A DNA stretch of 41,018 nucleotides, from positions 1 through 41,018 of the forward strand of contig NZ_PPRU01000036.1 of assembly GCF_002902285.1 (NCBI RefSeq), written 5' to 3'. Below are positions 1-7,179 of the stretch, piece after piece. The notes beneath the pieces are model-generated. The model saw nothing but the letters and a program-made list of their open reading frames with translations, did not search any database and was not told where the DNA came from. Position numbers and translations under genes: made by a program. Numbering within the stretch: position 1 is the first letter of the stretch; each line of letters starts with the position of its first letter. This stretch comes from Staphylococcus simulans. GTDB taxonomy: Bacteria > Bacillota > Bacilli > Staphylococcales > Staphylococcaceae.

Positions 1-3
1 ACC

Positions 4-52
4 TTGTATTATTTAATAGTAAGGGGTATATTATAAGTGAACTACTATTAAA
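4..52 (+). promoter_or_regulatory. Promoter with flanking inverted repeat ahead of the PadR operon
   Basis: A promoter-like pair TTGTAT (4-9) and TATATT (27-32) is separated by 17 nt. The 10-nt arm TTTAATAGTA (12-21) lies in the spacer. Its exact reverse complement TACTATTAAA lies just downstream of the -10 (43-52), with centres 31 bp apart, about three helical turns. This placement suits an operator for the PadR regulator encoded next. The arms are AT-rich, so chance is possible. Confidence 0.5.
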
Positions 53-89
53 CATTAAACAGTACTGAATAATGTGTTGGAGGTTTGCT

Positions 90-413
90 ATGAATATACA
101 ATTTAAGAAAGGTGCACTTGAATTTTTAGTCTTGCTTATTATTCAAGGTGAAGATCAGTATGGCTATTCACTTGTACAAAAGATAACACCGCGTATCACA
201 ATCGCAGAAGGTACCGTCTATCCTTTAATGCGCCGTTTAGTTAAGGAAGGTTATTTAACAACTTATTTTAAACCGTCGACAGAAGGACCAGCACGCAAGT
301 ATTACCGAATTACCGAAGAAGGTCATGAACGTTTAGAAGCACTACTTGAAGAATGGAAGGCCTTTACAGAAGCTGTAGATTTATTTATTGAGGAGAGTGA
401 GAGAGATGAGTAA
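90..413 (+). CDS. PadR-family transcriptional regulator
   Basis: This encodes a 107-residue winged-helix repressor of the PadR type. The fold is recognised from the N-terminal helix-turn-helix with GxxxYPLMRRL-like recognition segment (EGTVYPLMRRL), the KYYRITEEG wing and a short C-terminal dimerisation helix. The start is placed at 90 because TTGGAGG (77-83) lies 6-7 nt upstream; an in-frame ATG at 72 lies before that ribosome binding site and is rejected. The stop overlaps the next start by 8 nt, so the gene is translationally coupled to the HAAS-domain gene. PadR regulators of this size often sit first in operons with DUF1700 and DUF4097 proteins and respond to membrane or envelope stress; that role is inferred here. 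Confidence 0.9.
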   Translation: MNIQFKKGALEFLVLLIIQGEDQYGYSLVQKITPRITIAEGTVYPLMRRLVKEGYLTTYFKPSTEGPARKYYRITEEGHERLEALLEEWKAFTEAVDLFIEESERDE

Positions 414-966
414 ACAAGAATATTTACAGTTATTAAATCGTTATTTAACGCGCGTTTCACCGGAAGAACGCCAAGATATTTTAAACGAGTATGAAACACA
501 CTTCATCAGTGGTAAAGAAGCAGGAAAAACTGAAGAAGAAATTTCCCGGGAATTAGGTAATCCGAAAGACATCGGGCGTGAAATGAGTGCGAATGCGGCG
601 GTAGATAAAGCAGAATCTTCTCGCAATGCCGGCAATGTCACGAATGCTGTGTTAGCGGTTATGGGATTAAGTATTTTAAACTTCTTCGTTATTACCATTG
701 TAATTGCGACATGGTTCGGTGTGCTTTTATCTTTAGGTGTGGCGACGCTTACTTTTCTAGCTGCACCTATATTCTTACTGGTCAAAGGCATGATAGATGG
801 ATTTGGAGAAATTATTCCTCTAGATATCTACGTTTCATTTACATGCTTTGGAATCGGATTGATGTTATTTACAGTAACGTACCTTGCTTATAAATGGAGC
901 TTCGTTCTCTTTATGAAATATTTACGTTGGAATATTAAAGTTGTGAAAGGAAGTGCGCAATCATGA
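406..966 (+). CDS. HAAS/DUF1700-domain membrane protein
   Basis: This encodes a 186-residue protein with an N-terminal cytoplasmic HAAS signalling domain (about residues 1-65, with the typical YLxxLxxYL, E-x-Y-x-x-H-F and LGNPKDI segments) followed by several hydrophobic membrane segments (about 78-170). The start at 406 follows AGGAGAG (391-397); the upstream TTG at 388 overlaps that ribosome binding site. It overlaps the PadR gene by 8 nt and the DUF4097 gene by 4 nt (ATGA), so the three form one operon. Family members are thought to link PadR-like regulators with membrane-located DUF4097 or DUF2807 proteins; the stimulus is unknown. Confidence 0.88.
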   Translation: MSKQEYLQLLNRYLTRVSPEERQDILNEYETHFISGKEAGKTEEEISRELGNPKDIGREMSANAAVDKAESSRNAGNVTNAVLAVMGLSILNFFVITIVIATWFGVLLSLGVATLTFLAAPIFLLVKGMIDGFGEIIPLDIYVSFTCFGIGLMLFTVTYLAYKWSFVLFMKYLRWNIKVVKGSAQS

Positions 967-1766
967 AAAAAGCATTGTTGATTATCTTTAGTATAGGCTT
1001 AGTGATTACAGTCGGTTTCGGAATTGCGGGCTATGTAGAAGGAAAAAAACAACTTAAAAAAGCTGATAATCCAATTCATTACACAAAAGACTATAAGCAT
1101 GAAGATGCGAAAATAAAAAACTTGAAAATCAATACGGATACATCAAACGTTATCATTAAAAAAGGTGACCACTTCCATGTTAAGGGGGAAGGTGGTATTA
1201 AAGGAAAAACAAAAATTAACAGTACTATAAAAGGTGATACATTAGCGGTTGAATCAAAACTTCCAAACCCTACGATTAATTTTACATTTGGAAATATCAC
1301 AAACAGCACCATCACAATTACAGTACCTGAACGTCAATTGTCAGATGTGACAATTTATAATGATACAGGAGACATGACAATTGAAGGTTTAAAAGCGAAT
1401 CATTTAGAAGCACAATTGGATACAGGAGAGTTAGTGTTAAAAGCAGCTAATCTTAATAAAGTAGATTTAACAAGTGATACGGGTGATATTGAAATCACGC
1501 AAACACTTTTCAAAAATATGAGAATCGGAAATGACACAGGTGATACTGAAGTCAAAGGTATCAAAGGCGATGTGAATCTCCAAGTACAATCAGACACAGG
1601 TGATATTGAGGTAGATTATGCAGAACCACCTAAAAATACTAAGGTTATTCATAAAGAAGATGTAGATATGGATATTCATCAACCTGCTTTAAAAGCAAAA
1701 CGTTATGGCAATGCTTCGCACACAATTGAATTAGAATCAGATACAGGTACAGTAGAAATTAATTAA
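963..1766 (+). CDS. DUF4097-family membrane-anchored beta-solenoid protein
   Basis: This encodes 267 residues. One N-terminal membrane anchor (about 4-26) is followed by an extracytoplasmic domain rich in beta strands. A DTG motif recurs at residues 134, 153, 172, 191 and 211 with 19-20 residue spacing, and once more at 260. This marks successive rungs of a right-handed beta-helix typical of the DUF4097 (putative adhesin) family. The ATG overlaps the stop of the HAAS gene (ATGA), showing translational coupling. Function is not established; it may sense or protect the envelope. No catalytic residues are apparent, and there is no LPXTG motif. Confidence 0.85.
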   Translation: MKKALLIIFSIGLVITVGFGIAGYVEGKKQLKKADNPIHYTKDYKHEDAKIKNLKINTDTSNVIIKKGDHFHVKGEGGIKGKTKINSTIKGDTLAVESKLPNPTINFTFGNITNSTITITVPERQLSDVTIYNDTGDMTIEGLKANHLEAQLDTGELVLKAANLNKVDLTSDTGDIEITQTLFKNMRIGNDTGDTEVKGIKGDVNLQVQSDTGDIEVDYAEPPKNTKVIHKEDVDMDIHQPALKAKRYGNASHTIELESDTGTVEIN

Positions 1767-1780
1767 AGTTATCACTATGA

Positions 1781-1818
1781 GCACCTAAGCAGAGAAGTTC
1801 TGTCTAGGTGCTTCTTTA
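1781..1818 (+). terminator. Intrinsic terminator of the PadR operon
   Basis: GCACCTA (1781-1787) pairs with TAGGTGC (1805-1811), with a smaller inner CAGA/TCTG stem, and is followed by a T-rich run. It lies 14 nt after the DUF4097 stop codon. Confidence 0.8.
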
Positions 1819-1932
1819 TATTGATAAAATTAATATTTTTAAATTTATTTTCGTATATAAGTTTAATTACTTTTTTCTCGTTTGTGTATACGTTAGAATG
1901 TCTTTTGCGAAAATGAAAGAAAGGAGAAATAT

Positions 1933-2481
1933 ATGATTAATCTGTTATCAGCCATTGGATCTATCGGGACATTTATTATGGCTTTGTTCTATTTAGTGTC
2001 TGTATCGATTCAACTCTATCAACTGCGTATTTCATTTACGCCAGCCATTGGTTTTAATCAAATTTTACTGCAGACAAGTAAAAATGATCGATTGAAGTTA
2101 TTTAATATCAGCGCAGCAAACCAAGATAGTAATCGCTTTTTAAAGCTGTATAACTTAGGCGGCGGTGCCGCAAAAGAAGTGATAGTCACAATCACACACA
2201 TGGGTAAAGAAGAAGTACTTCAAAGGAAATATGTCAGTATTTTACCAAGTAAAGAGTATTATCTTGTGCCTATTAATGAAGGTGTCTTTCATGAATTAGA
2301 AGAAACGATTCAACAGAATGGCTATGAAGCAGCTTTAAAAGTAGATATAAACTTCAAACACAACTTAAGCCGTAAAACACAGCATATAGAGTTATTCGGT
2401 AAAATCGATAGTTTCAATCAATTAGATGAAAATCCAATCTATGAATTGCAGTTTGTTCAAAAATCTGCGATTAACCAATAG
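1933..2481 (+). CDS. Conserved hypothetical protein with one N-terminal membrane anchor
   Basis: I do not recognise a named family. The 182-residue product starts with a hydrophobic helix (about residues 3-30) and continues as a soluble domain with alternating beta strands and few cysteines. That arrangement suggests a membrane-tethered protein with its bulk on one face. The start has a good ribosome binding site, AAAGGAG (about 1920-1926). The gene is monocistronic: a terminator lies upstream at 1781-1818 and another follows at 2488-2520. Its central segment has a glycine-rich turn (residues 76-79, LGGGAAKE) resembling generic immunoglobulin-like folds, but this is too weak to name. Confidence 0.75.
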   Translation: MINLLSAIGSIGTFIMALFYLVSVSIQLYQLRISFTPAIGFNQILLQTSKNDRLKLFNISAANQDSNRFLKLYNLGGGAAKEVIVTITHMGKEEVLQRKYVSILPSKEYYLVPINEGVFHELEETIQQNGYEAALKVDINFKHNLSRKTQHIELFGKIDSFNQLDENPIYELQFVQKSAINQ

Positions 2482-2487
2482 TGAATG

Positions 2488-2520
2488 GGCTCCAAAATAT
2501 CAAGTTTGGGGTCTTTTTTT
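2488..2520 (+). terminator. Intrinsic terminator
   Basis: CTCCAAA pairs with TTTGGGG/TTTGGAG-type bases across a short loop (2490-2512) and is followed by seven T residues. It lies just after the stop of the 182-residue protein gene. Confidence 0.8.
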
Positions 2521-2538
2521 ATGTATGAGCATAAATAC

Positions 2539-2581
2539 TTGCATTATTCCTAAAGTAGTATTATTATATTAAGTATAATAA
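2539..2581 (+). promoter_or_regulatory. Promoter and overlapping palindrome ahead of the mhqE-like gene
   Basis: TTGCAT (2539-2544) and TATTAT (2562-2567) are separated by 17 nt. A perfect 8-bp inverted repeat, TTATTATA (2561-2568) and TATAATAA (2574-2581) with a 5-nt spacer, covers the -10 element. This is where a repressor would be expected. It does not match the MhqR sequence as I recall it, so the regulator is unnamed. Confidence 0.45.
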
Positions 2582-2664
2582 GTATATCAGAAGAACAACG
2601 TCCTCATTATAAGATAGAAAAGAGTAGAAAAGGGAAGTTATTCAAAGATAAGGAGATGAAATAA

Positions 2665-3654
2665 ATGAACAACAACAACTTAAAAGGTATGCACCATGTC
2701 ACTGCGATTACAAGTGATGCGATTAAAATATATGATTTCTTTACAGACGTATTAGGTCTAAGATTAGTGAAAAAAACAGTAAACCAAGATGATATCCAAA
2801 CGTATCATTTATTCTTTGCGGATGATGAAGGGAATGCAGGAACAGATGTCACATTCTTCGATTTCCCTGGAATTCCTAAAGGTACACATGGAACAGATGA
2901 AATTGCACGTATTACATTACGTGTACCATTAGATGCGGCGATTGAATTTTGGAATGACCGTTTAAGTGAGTTTGACGTGAAACATGAAGCGCCAACAGAA
3001 CTATTCGGTAAAAAAATCTTACGTTTTGAAGATTTTGATGGCCAACTTTACACATTAATTTCTGATGAATCAGATTCAGCAGACAGTGTAGAACCAGGTG
3101 TTGCTTGGAAAAATGCGCCAGTACCAGAAGAATATGCGATTGTCGGTTTAGGACCTATCGAATTAAACGTGAGCCGTTTCGATCCATTCAAACAAATTTT
3201 CGAAGAAGTATACGGCTATAAAAAAGTTGAATCTGAAGGCGACTATCATTTATTCGAAACAGGAAAAGGCGGTAACGGCGGACAAGTTATCGTACGTAAA
3301 CTTGGCGGCAACCCAGGTATGCAAGGTTATGGTACAATCCATCACACTGCGTTCCGTGTGGCTGATAAAGATGAATTAGATGTCTGGATTGACCGTTTGA
3401 ATAAATATCAAATCGGCAACTCTGGATTTGTAGAACGTTACTTCTTCAAATCACTTTATTCTAAATTCTATCCAGGTATCTTAATTGAAATTGCGACAGA
3501 TGGTCCAGGTTTCATGGGAGATGAACCATACGAAACAGTAGGTGAAATCTTATCATTACCACCATTCTTGGAACCAAAAAGAGAACAAATCGAAGCACAA
3601 GTACGTCATATTGAAACAACGCGCCACAACCAACCAGGCCGTACAAATCAATAA
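2665..3654 (+). CDS. MhqE-like ring-cleaving dioxygenase (VOC superfamily)
   Basis: This encodes a 329-residue protein of two vicinal-oxygen-chelate modules. Metal-ligand positions are visible: His in the N-terminal GMHHVTAI segment (residues 9-15), His in TIHHTAFRV at the start of the second module, and Glu in the GILIEIATDGPGF segment. Size and motifs match the MhqA/MhqE/MhqO family (glyoxalase or extradiol-dioxygenase-like), which protects Gram-positive bacteria from quinones and related electrophiles. The next gene, 24 nt downstream, is the usual partner esterase MhqD. In S. aureus the operon starts with the MarR-type repressor gene mhqR; no such gene is present here. The ribosome binding site AAGGAGATG lies before the ATG. 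Confidence 0.87.
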   Translation: MNNNNLKGMHHVTAITSDAIKIYDFFTDVLGLRLVKKTVNQDDIQTYHLFFADDEGNAGTDVTFFDFPGIPKGTHGTDEIARITLRVPLDAAIEFWNDRLSEFDVKHEAPTELFGKKILRFEDFDGQLYTLISDESDSADSVEPGVAWKNAPVPEEYAIVGLGPIELNVSRFDPFKQIFEEVYGYKKVESEGDYHLFETGKGGNGGQVIVRKLGGNPGMQGYGTIHHTAFRVADKDELDVWIDRLNKYQIGNSGFVERYFFKSLYSKFYPGILIEIATDGPGFMGDEPYETVGEILSLPPFLEPKREQIEAQVRHIETTRHNQPGRTNQ

Positions 3655-3678
3655 TTTATCACTAAGGAGGCAGGTATC

Positions 3679-4293
3679 ATGGCTTTAGATACAATGAAGC
3701 ACATTTTTAGAAAAGGTCAAAGTTCAGATCAACCTACATTCATCTTATTACACGGAACAGGTGGAGACGAATCTGATTTATTCCCGCTCGCATTACGTTT
3801 GAACCCAAACTATAACATGTTAGGTGTGAAAGGAAATGTGGATGAAAATGGTATGACACGTTTCTTCAAACGTCATGGTGAAGGTCAATATGATTGGAAA
3901 GACTTAGAAGAACGCGGCACAGAATTATATGAGTTCTTACAAGCAGCCGCAAAAGAATATGACTTTGATTTAGAAAATGCAATCTTAGTTAGTTTCTCAA
4001 ATGGTACGAACATTGCGATTAACTTACTATTACGTGAGGAAACTAAATTTGCGAAAGCATTATTATTCGCAGGGCTTTATCCAACACACATTGACCATGT
4101 GAAAGATTTAAGTGGCACAGACATCTATCTTTCAATGGGTACGCATGACCCTATCGTACCTGTATCTGAAAGTGAACGTTTAATTGATTTATTCCAACGT
4201 TCAGGTGCGAATGTTACAACACATTGGACACAATCACACGGCATTACTGAAGAGTCACTTAATGAAGCAGTGAAAGTTGTGAACGAACAATAA
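3679..4293 (+). CDS. MhqD-like carboxylesterase/phospholipase (alpha/beta hydrolase)
   Basis: This encodes a 204-residue alpha/beta hydrolase of the carboxylesterase/phospholipase family 2. The oxyanion segment is LLHGTGGDE (about 23-31). The nucleophile is Ser107 in SFSNG, with Asp157 (GTHDPIV) and His187 (QSHGI) completing the triad. It follows the MhqE-like gene by 24 nt with its own strong AAGGAGG ribosome binding site (3664-3670), and a terminator follows, so the pair is a two-gene operon. By homology the product takes part in quinone or aldehyde tolerance together with MhqE; the true ester substrate is not known. Confidence 0.87.
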   Translation: MALDTMKHIFRKGQSSDQPTFILLHGTGGDESDLFPLALRLNPNYNMLGVKGNVDENGMTRFFKRHGEGQYDWKDLEERGTELYEFLQAAAKEYDFDLENAILVSFSNGTNIAINLLLREETKFAKALLFAGLYPTHIDHVKDLSGTDIYLSMGTHDPIVPVSESERLIDLFQRSGANVTTHWTQSHGITEESLNEAVKVVNEQ

Positions 4294-4362
4294 ACTTAAA
4301 TAATAGCTTAATAGACACGTGATTGAAGGACCTCCAGACCAATTCAATCAAACCCCGTAATC

Positions 4363-4411
4363 AAGCACTCAGGCTTTTTGACTAAAATTCAAAAAGTGCT
4401 GAGTGCTTTTT
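4363..4411 (+). terminator. Intrinsic terminator of the mhqE-mhqD pair
   Basis: A long stem joins AAGCACTCAG plus CTTTTTG (4363-4380) with CAAAAAG plus CTGAGTGCTT (4390-4408), with small internal mismatches, and ends in a T run. Confidence 0.85.
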
Positions 4412-4427
4412 AATATGTGAAAGTATA

Positions 4428-4455
4428 ATAAAAAGCTTCTGCAGACACAGATGCT
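4428..4455 (-). terminator. Probable terminator of the LysE-type gene
   Basis: Read on the minus strand, AGC-A-TCTG (4455-4448) pairs with CAGA-A-GCT (4441-4434) and is followed by TTTTTATT. The stem is short but well placed, 29 nt after the stop codon. Confidence 0.5.
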
Positions 4456-4483
4456 AAATTAATACGGATAGATCTTTTTAAAT

Positions 4484-5101
4484 TCAGAGTATTAAAGCGA
4501 GAATATTCTTTAATATAATCAACGCGACCAAAAAAACGATAACGCTAGATACTTTGTTAAGAATTAAAATGAATTTGCCAGACTTATCGACAGTGCCGAC
4601 TATACGTCCTAAAACTGCCAAGAAGATAAACCAAATCCAAGAAATGGAGATGGTGGCGATAGAAAAGGCCAATTTGTCATCCCCTTCATAGATTGAGGCA
4701 CTTGTCCCAATGACACCGACTGTATCCATAATAGCGTGTGGGTTAAGTAAGGAAACAGAGAGCGCAAATAGAATTTGTTTCTTAGGACTCATCGGTTCAA
4801 TTTCATCAATATTAGAAGGCTTTTCTTTCCAAAGTGACCAAGCCATATAGATTAAGAATACAAAACCAATGATATAGATCACTAATTGTAACGTCGGCAT
4901 AGACATTAAAATCAAAGACACACCGAGTATTGCGACTACAATTAAAAATGTGTCACAAAATCCTGCAGTGAGGATGACAGGTAAAGCATGCGTCAATTTT
5001 TTCTGATTCGCACCTTGGTTAAACACAAAGACATTTTGTGCGCCTAAAGGCAAAATCAGACCTAACGCTAACAAAACACCATGAAGTATCGCTTGTAACA
5101 T
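4484..5101 (-). CDS. LysE/ArgO-family amino acid exporter
   Basis: This encodes a 205-residue inner-membrane protein with about six hydrophobic helices. The N-terminus carries the family signature LALGLILPLGAQNVFVFNQG (residues 11-30), and a NPHAIMDT segment lies about two thirds along. Members export basic amino acids such as lysine or arginine; the real substrate here is unknown. The ribosome binding site is weak (GTGGGTAG-like). The start is kept because the protein begins exactly at the conserved MLQAxLHG region. A promoter lies at 5199-5227. The neighbours are unrelated, so the gene is probably monocistronic. Confidence 0.88.
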   Translation of the reverse strand: MLQAILHGVLLALGLILPLGAQNVFVFNQGANQKKLTHALPVILTAGFCDTFLIVVAILGVSLILMSMPTLQLVIYIIGFVFLIYMAWSLWKEKPSNIDEIEPMSPKKQILFALSVSLLNPHAIMDTVGVIGTSASIYEGDDKLAFSIATISISWIWFIFLAVLGRIVGTVDKSGKFILILNKVSSVIVFLVALIILKNILALIL

Positions 5102-5198
5102 AAATGACTACCCACTTTCTCTATACAATGTCTCTTTGATTTGTGATTGGGCTAAGCGTGTACATAAAGAGGGATTGTATGTATGTTAGTTAATTTGT

Positions 5199-5227
5199 AG
5201 TATACACAAAAACTAAACGGTGAACAA
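5199..5227 (-). promoter_or_regulatory. Promoter of the LysE-type gene
   Basis: On the minus strand TTGTTC (5227-5222) and TATACT (5204-5199) are separated by 17 nt. This gives a 5' leader of about 90 nt before the ATG at 5101. Confidence 0.5.
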
Positions 5228-5262
5228 CGCATAACAAAAAGATGAATAAGATAGGTATATAA

Positions 5263-5483
5263 TTCAGTGTCTCATTCGTTTGTAATCTATTTTGTTAACT
5301 CGAATTAAGAATTTATTAAACTTTGGTTTATGGTGTATGCAGATACAAAACGCTACACTGAAAATAGGAAATTAAGTAATTATTTTCTATGGATTTTCAT
5401 TAGTTGACCGCTATATGAAACCAATTATCCTTATTCGTTGGATATCCGGATTTTGGCTATCGTTCAAAATTCGGATTTTTTAA
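5263..5483 (+). ncRNA. Structured leader or small RNA ending in a terminator, ahead of the ICMT-like gene
   Basis: The 412-nt space between the LysE-type gene and the ICMT-like gene holds no ORF I can support, but it does hold nested pairing. TTCAGTGT (5263-5270) pairs with ACACTGAA (5355-5362). A hairpin follows with TGAAAATAG opposite CTA and TTTTCA (5359-5398). TATCC/GGATA (around 5427-5444) forms a small stem. Last comes a terminator-like hairpin, CCGGATTTTG (5446-5455) with CAAAATTCGG (5465-5474), followed by six T residues. The terminator ends 30 nt before the ATG of the next gene. The layout fits transcription attenuation, or alternatively a free small RNA. No known riboswitch class is recognised and the promoter is uncertain (TATAAT at 5258-5263 is a candidate). 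Confidence 0.45.
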
Positions 5484-5513
5484 TTCTTTGAGAAAAGGCA
5501 GGTTACGCTTTTT

Positions 5514-6014
5514 ATGGTTTTAATGATTCTAGGTTTATTCTTTATTATTCGCTTATACTCTTTATCCATCTCTATTCGTCATGAGCGTGAATTGATTGCG
5601 CAAGGTGCAGTGCAATATGGCGCAAAGAACTCAAAATATCTTGCGTTATTACATATTTTAATTTATGTGGTCAGCTTTGTTTATGCGACAATCGCTCAAC
5701 CCGCATTTAATGTAGTATCACAAATTGGCCTCGTATTACTGATCGTCAGTTATGTGATGTTGTTTTGGGTCATTCGTACACTAGGTCCAATTTGGACGTT
5801 GAAGGTCTACATACTTAAAGAACATCATATTGTAAAATCAGGGCTCTTTAAATTCGTTAAACATCCCAATTACTTCTTAAATATTATTCCTGAATTAATC
5901 GGTGTGATTTTATTAACACAAGCTTATCCAGTAAGTGTACTGCTTATTCCGTATGCAGTTTCACTATATGTACGTATTCAACAAGAAGAAAGCGCGATGG
6001 CACATCTTAAATAA
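5514..6014 (+). CDS. Isoprenylcysteine carboxyl methyltransferase (ICMT)-like membrane protein
   Basis: This encodes 166 residues with four or five membrane helices. The C-terminal half has the ICMT/PEMT signature: Gly-Leu-Phe followed by KHPNYFLN and then a glutamate (PELIGV). In the family this region binds S-adenosylmethionine at the membrane. Bacterial members have no prenylated CaaX proteins to act on and their substrates are largely unknown; B. subtilis YpbQ is a comparable protein. The start is uncertain: the ATG at 5514 has AGGCAGG about 12 nt upstream, and a second ATG lies at 5523. The gene follows a terminator-like hairpin by 30 nt and ends before a clear terminator. Confidence 0.75.
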   Translation: MVLMILGLFFIIRLYSLSISIRHERELIAQGAVQYGAKNSKYLALLHILIYVVSFVYATIAQPAFNVVSQIGLVLLIVSYVMLFWVIRTLGPIWTLKVYILKEHHIVKSGLFKFVKHPNYFLNIIPELIGVILLTQAYPVSVLLIPYAVSLYVRIQQEESAMAHLK

Positions 6015-6029
6015 ATAACATAACGGTGT

Positions 6030-6067
6030 AAGACTAAGAACAAATTTTAAACGTTCTTAGTCTTTTT
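6030..6067 (+). terminator. Intrinsic terminator
   Basis: AAGACTAAGAAC (6030-6041) pairs with GTTCTTAGTCTT (6053-6064) and runs into T residues. It is a perfect 12-bp stem just after the ICMT-like gene. Confidence 0.9.
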
Positions 6068-6172
6068 TGTTAAGAGTTTTACAATATTTAATGGCGTTTA
6101 ATTGAAGGTGGAAATAAGGAGGAAAGAGAACCTATAATAGAATTAATACGAATGTGTTGGAGGTGAGTAAGT

Positions 6173-6898
6173 ATGTTGAAGGTGAAAGCACCGAAACATC
6201 TCTTTTTGGAAGGGGGAGATGAAGCGGTGTTGTTGTTGCATTCTTTTACTGGGACTGTACAAGATGTCAAAGAAGTAGCAGAAGCATTACATAAAGAGGG
6301 TTATACCTGTTATGCGCCTTGTTATAGGGGGCATGGTCTGCCTGTTTCTGAGTTCGTACAATATGATATTAGAGATTGGTGGGAAGATGCAGAAGCGGCT
6401 TATGGTTTTCTACATGCAAAGGGATACCGTAAAATCACTGTTCTTGGCGTGTCGTTAGGTGGTATTTTTGCATTAAAAATAGCTGAACAATTTGACGTAG
6501 ATCGTGTGATTGGGATGTCAGTGCCTTATCATAAATCTGCAGAAGGTGTGTTAAGCAGATTGAACCATTATGGTACACGACTACAATACTATATTGGTTG
6601 TACTGAAGAGGAACAAGCAGAAGAAATGGCATATGTGCCTGCTTATCAAGAGGGTGCCGCCCATTTTGAAGCGTTTGTGAATCAAACCATGAATGAGCTT
6701 GGCAGAATCAAAGCACCGACACTGTTATTATACGGTGGAAAAGATGATGTTTCGTATAAGGAAAGTGTAGATAGCATCGCTAAAAAGTTGGTTCATGCAT
6801 CGGATATTGAAACTGGATGTTTTGAGGATTCAGGTCATTTAATGACAAGAAGCACAGAGAAACAAAAAATCATAGAAAAAATCATTAATTTTATGTAA
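6173..6898 (+). CDS. Carboxylesterase (Est30/YvaK-type alpha/beta hydrolase)
   Basis: This encodes a 241-residue cytoplasmic serine esterase. The nucleophile is Ser94 in GVSLGG, the acid is Asp191 or Asp192 in YGGKDDVS, and the histidine is His222 in DSGHLM. The LLLHSFTG segment (20-27) supplies the oxyanion hole. Length and motif order match the small Bacillus/Geobacillus carboxylesterases. The start is supported by TTGGAGGTG (6157-6165) at good spacing. In Bacillus this family is often next to rnr/smpB; here it is between unrelated genes and appears monocistronic. The physiological substrate is unknown. Confidence 0.88.
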   Translation: MLKVKAPKHLFLEGGDEAVLLLHSFTGTVQDVKEVAEALHKEGYTCYAPCYRGHGLPVSEFVQYDIRDWWEDAEAAYGFLHAKGYRKITVLGVSLGGIFALKIAEQFDVDRVIGMSVPYHKSAEGVLSRLNHYGTRLQYYIGCTEEEQAEEMAYVPAYQEGAAHFEAFVNQTMNELGRIKAPTLLLYGGKDDVSYKESVDSIAKKLVHASDIETGCFEDSGHLMTRSTEKQKIIEKIINFM

Positions 6899-6977
6899 GA
6901 TTAAAATGAATTTTTGTGAAACCGTTTTACTTAACAACGAAAGTAGCGTAAAATCATACAAGATAATGTTTTTTTCA

Positions 6978-7042
6978 GAGTGTTCGTATATGATAAGATG
7001 GCCATAAGAGTACTTTTACTATTAAATTTTCTACGAACACTC
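6978..7042. repeat. Widely spaced 11-bp inverted repeat upstream of the TetR-type gene
   Basis: GAGTGTTCGTA (6978-6988) recurs exactly inverted as TACGAACACTC (7032-7042), with 43 nt between. It sits in the 281-nt space before the IcaR-like regulator. It may be a pair of operator half-sites or the base of a stem; no T run follows, so it is not a terminator. Apart from this repeat and a weak TTGACT (7053-7058), I see nothing recognisable in 6899-7163. Confidence 0.5.
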
Positions 7043-7179
7043 GAACCGTGTGTTGACTGTGATAGTTAAATATAGAGTATTCGATTGTAAATCAACAAAC
7101 AAAAACTAATTACCCTGAAAAATAGATATTTCCACCCAAGAAGAAGAGAAAGAGAAAGATGAATTGGAGGGATTTCGTT

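Noticed and set aside
388..405. TTG start at 388 for the HAAS-domain gene
   Set aside because: It overlaps the AGGAGAG ribosome binding site of the better ATG at 406.
441..791. Opposite-strand open frames inside real genes (for example 441-791, 24253-24552, 37678-37914)
   Set aside because: They lie antisense to clearly recognised genes, have no ribosome binding sites and give proteins of random composition.
6900..6975. TTTTAC/GTAAAA pairing with a later T run as terminator of the esterase gene
   Set aside because: The T run is about 16 nt away from the stem, too far for an intrinsic terminator.
7017..7026. A second exact copy of TACTATTAAA, the PadR-operon arm, before the TetR-type gene
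   Set aside because: A rough estimate gives about 0.5 chance copies of such an AT-rich 10-mer in this window, and it lacks a partner arm.
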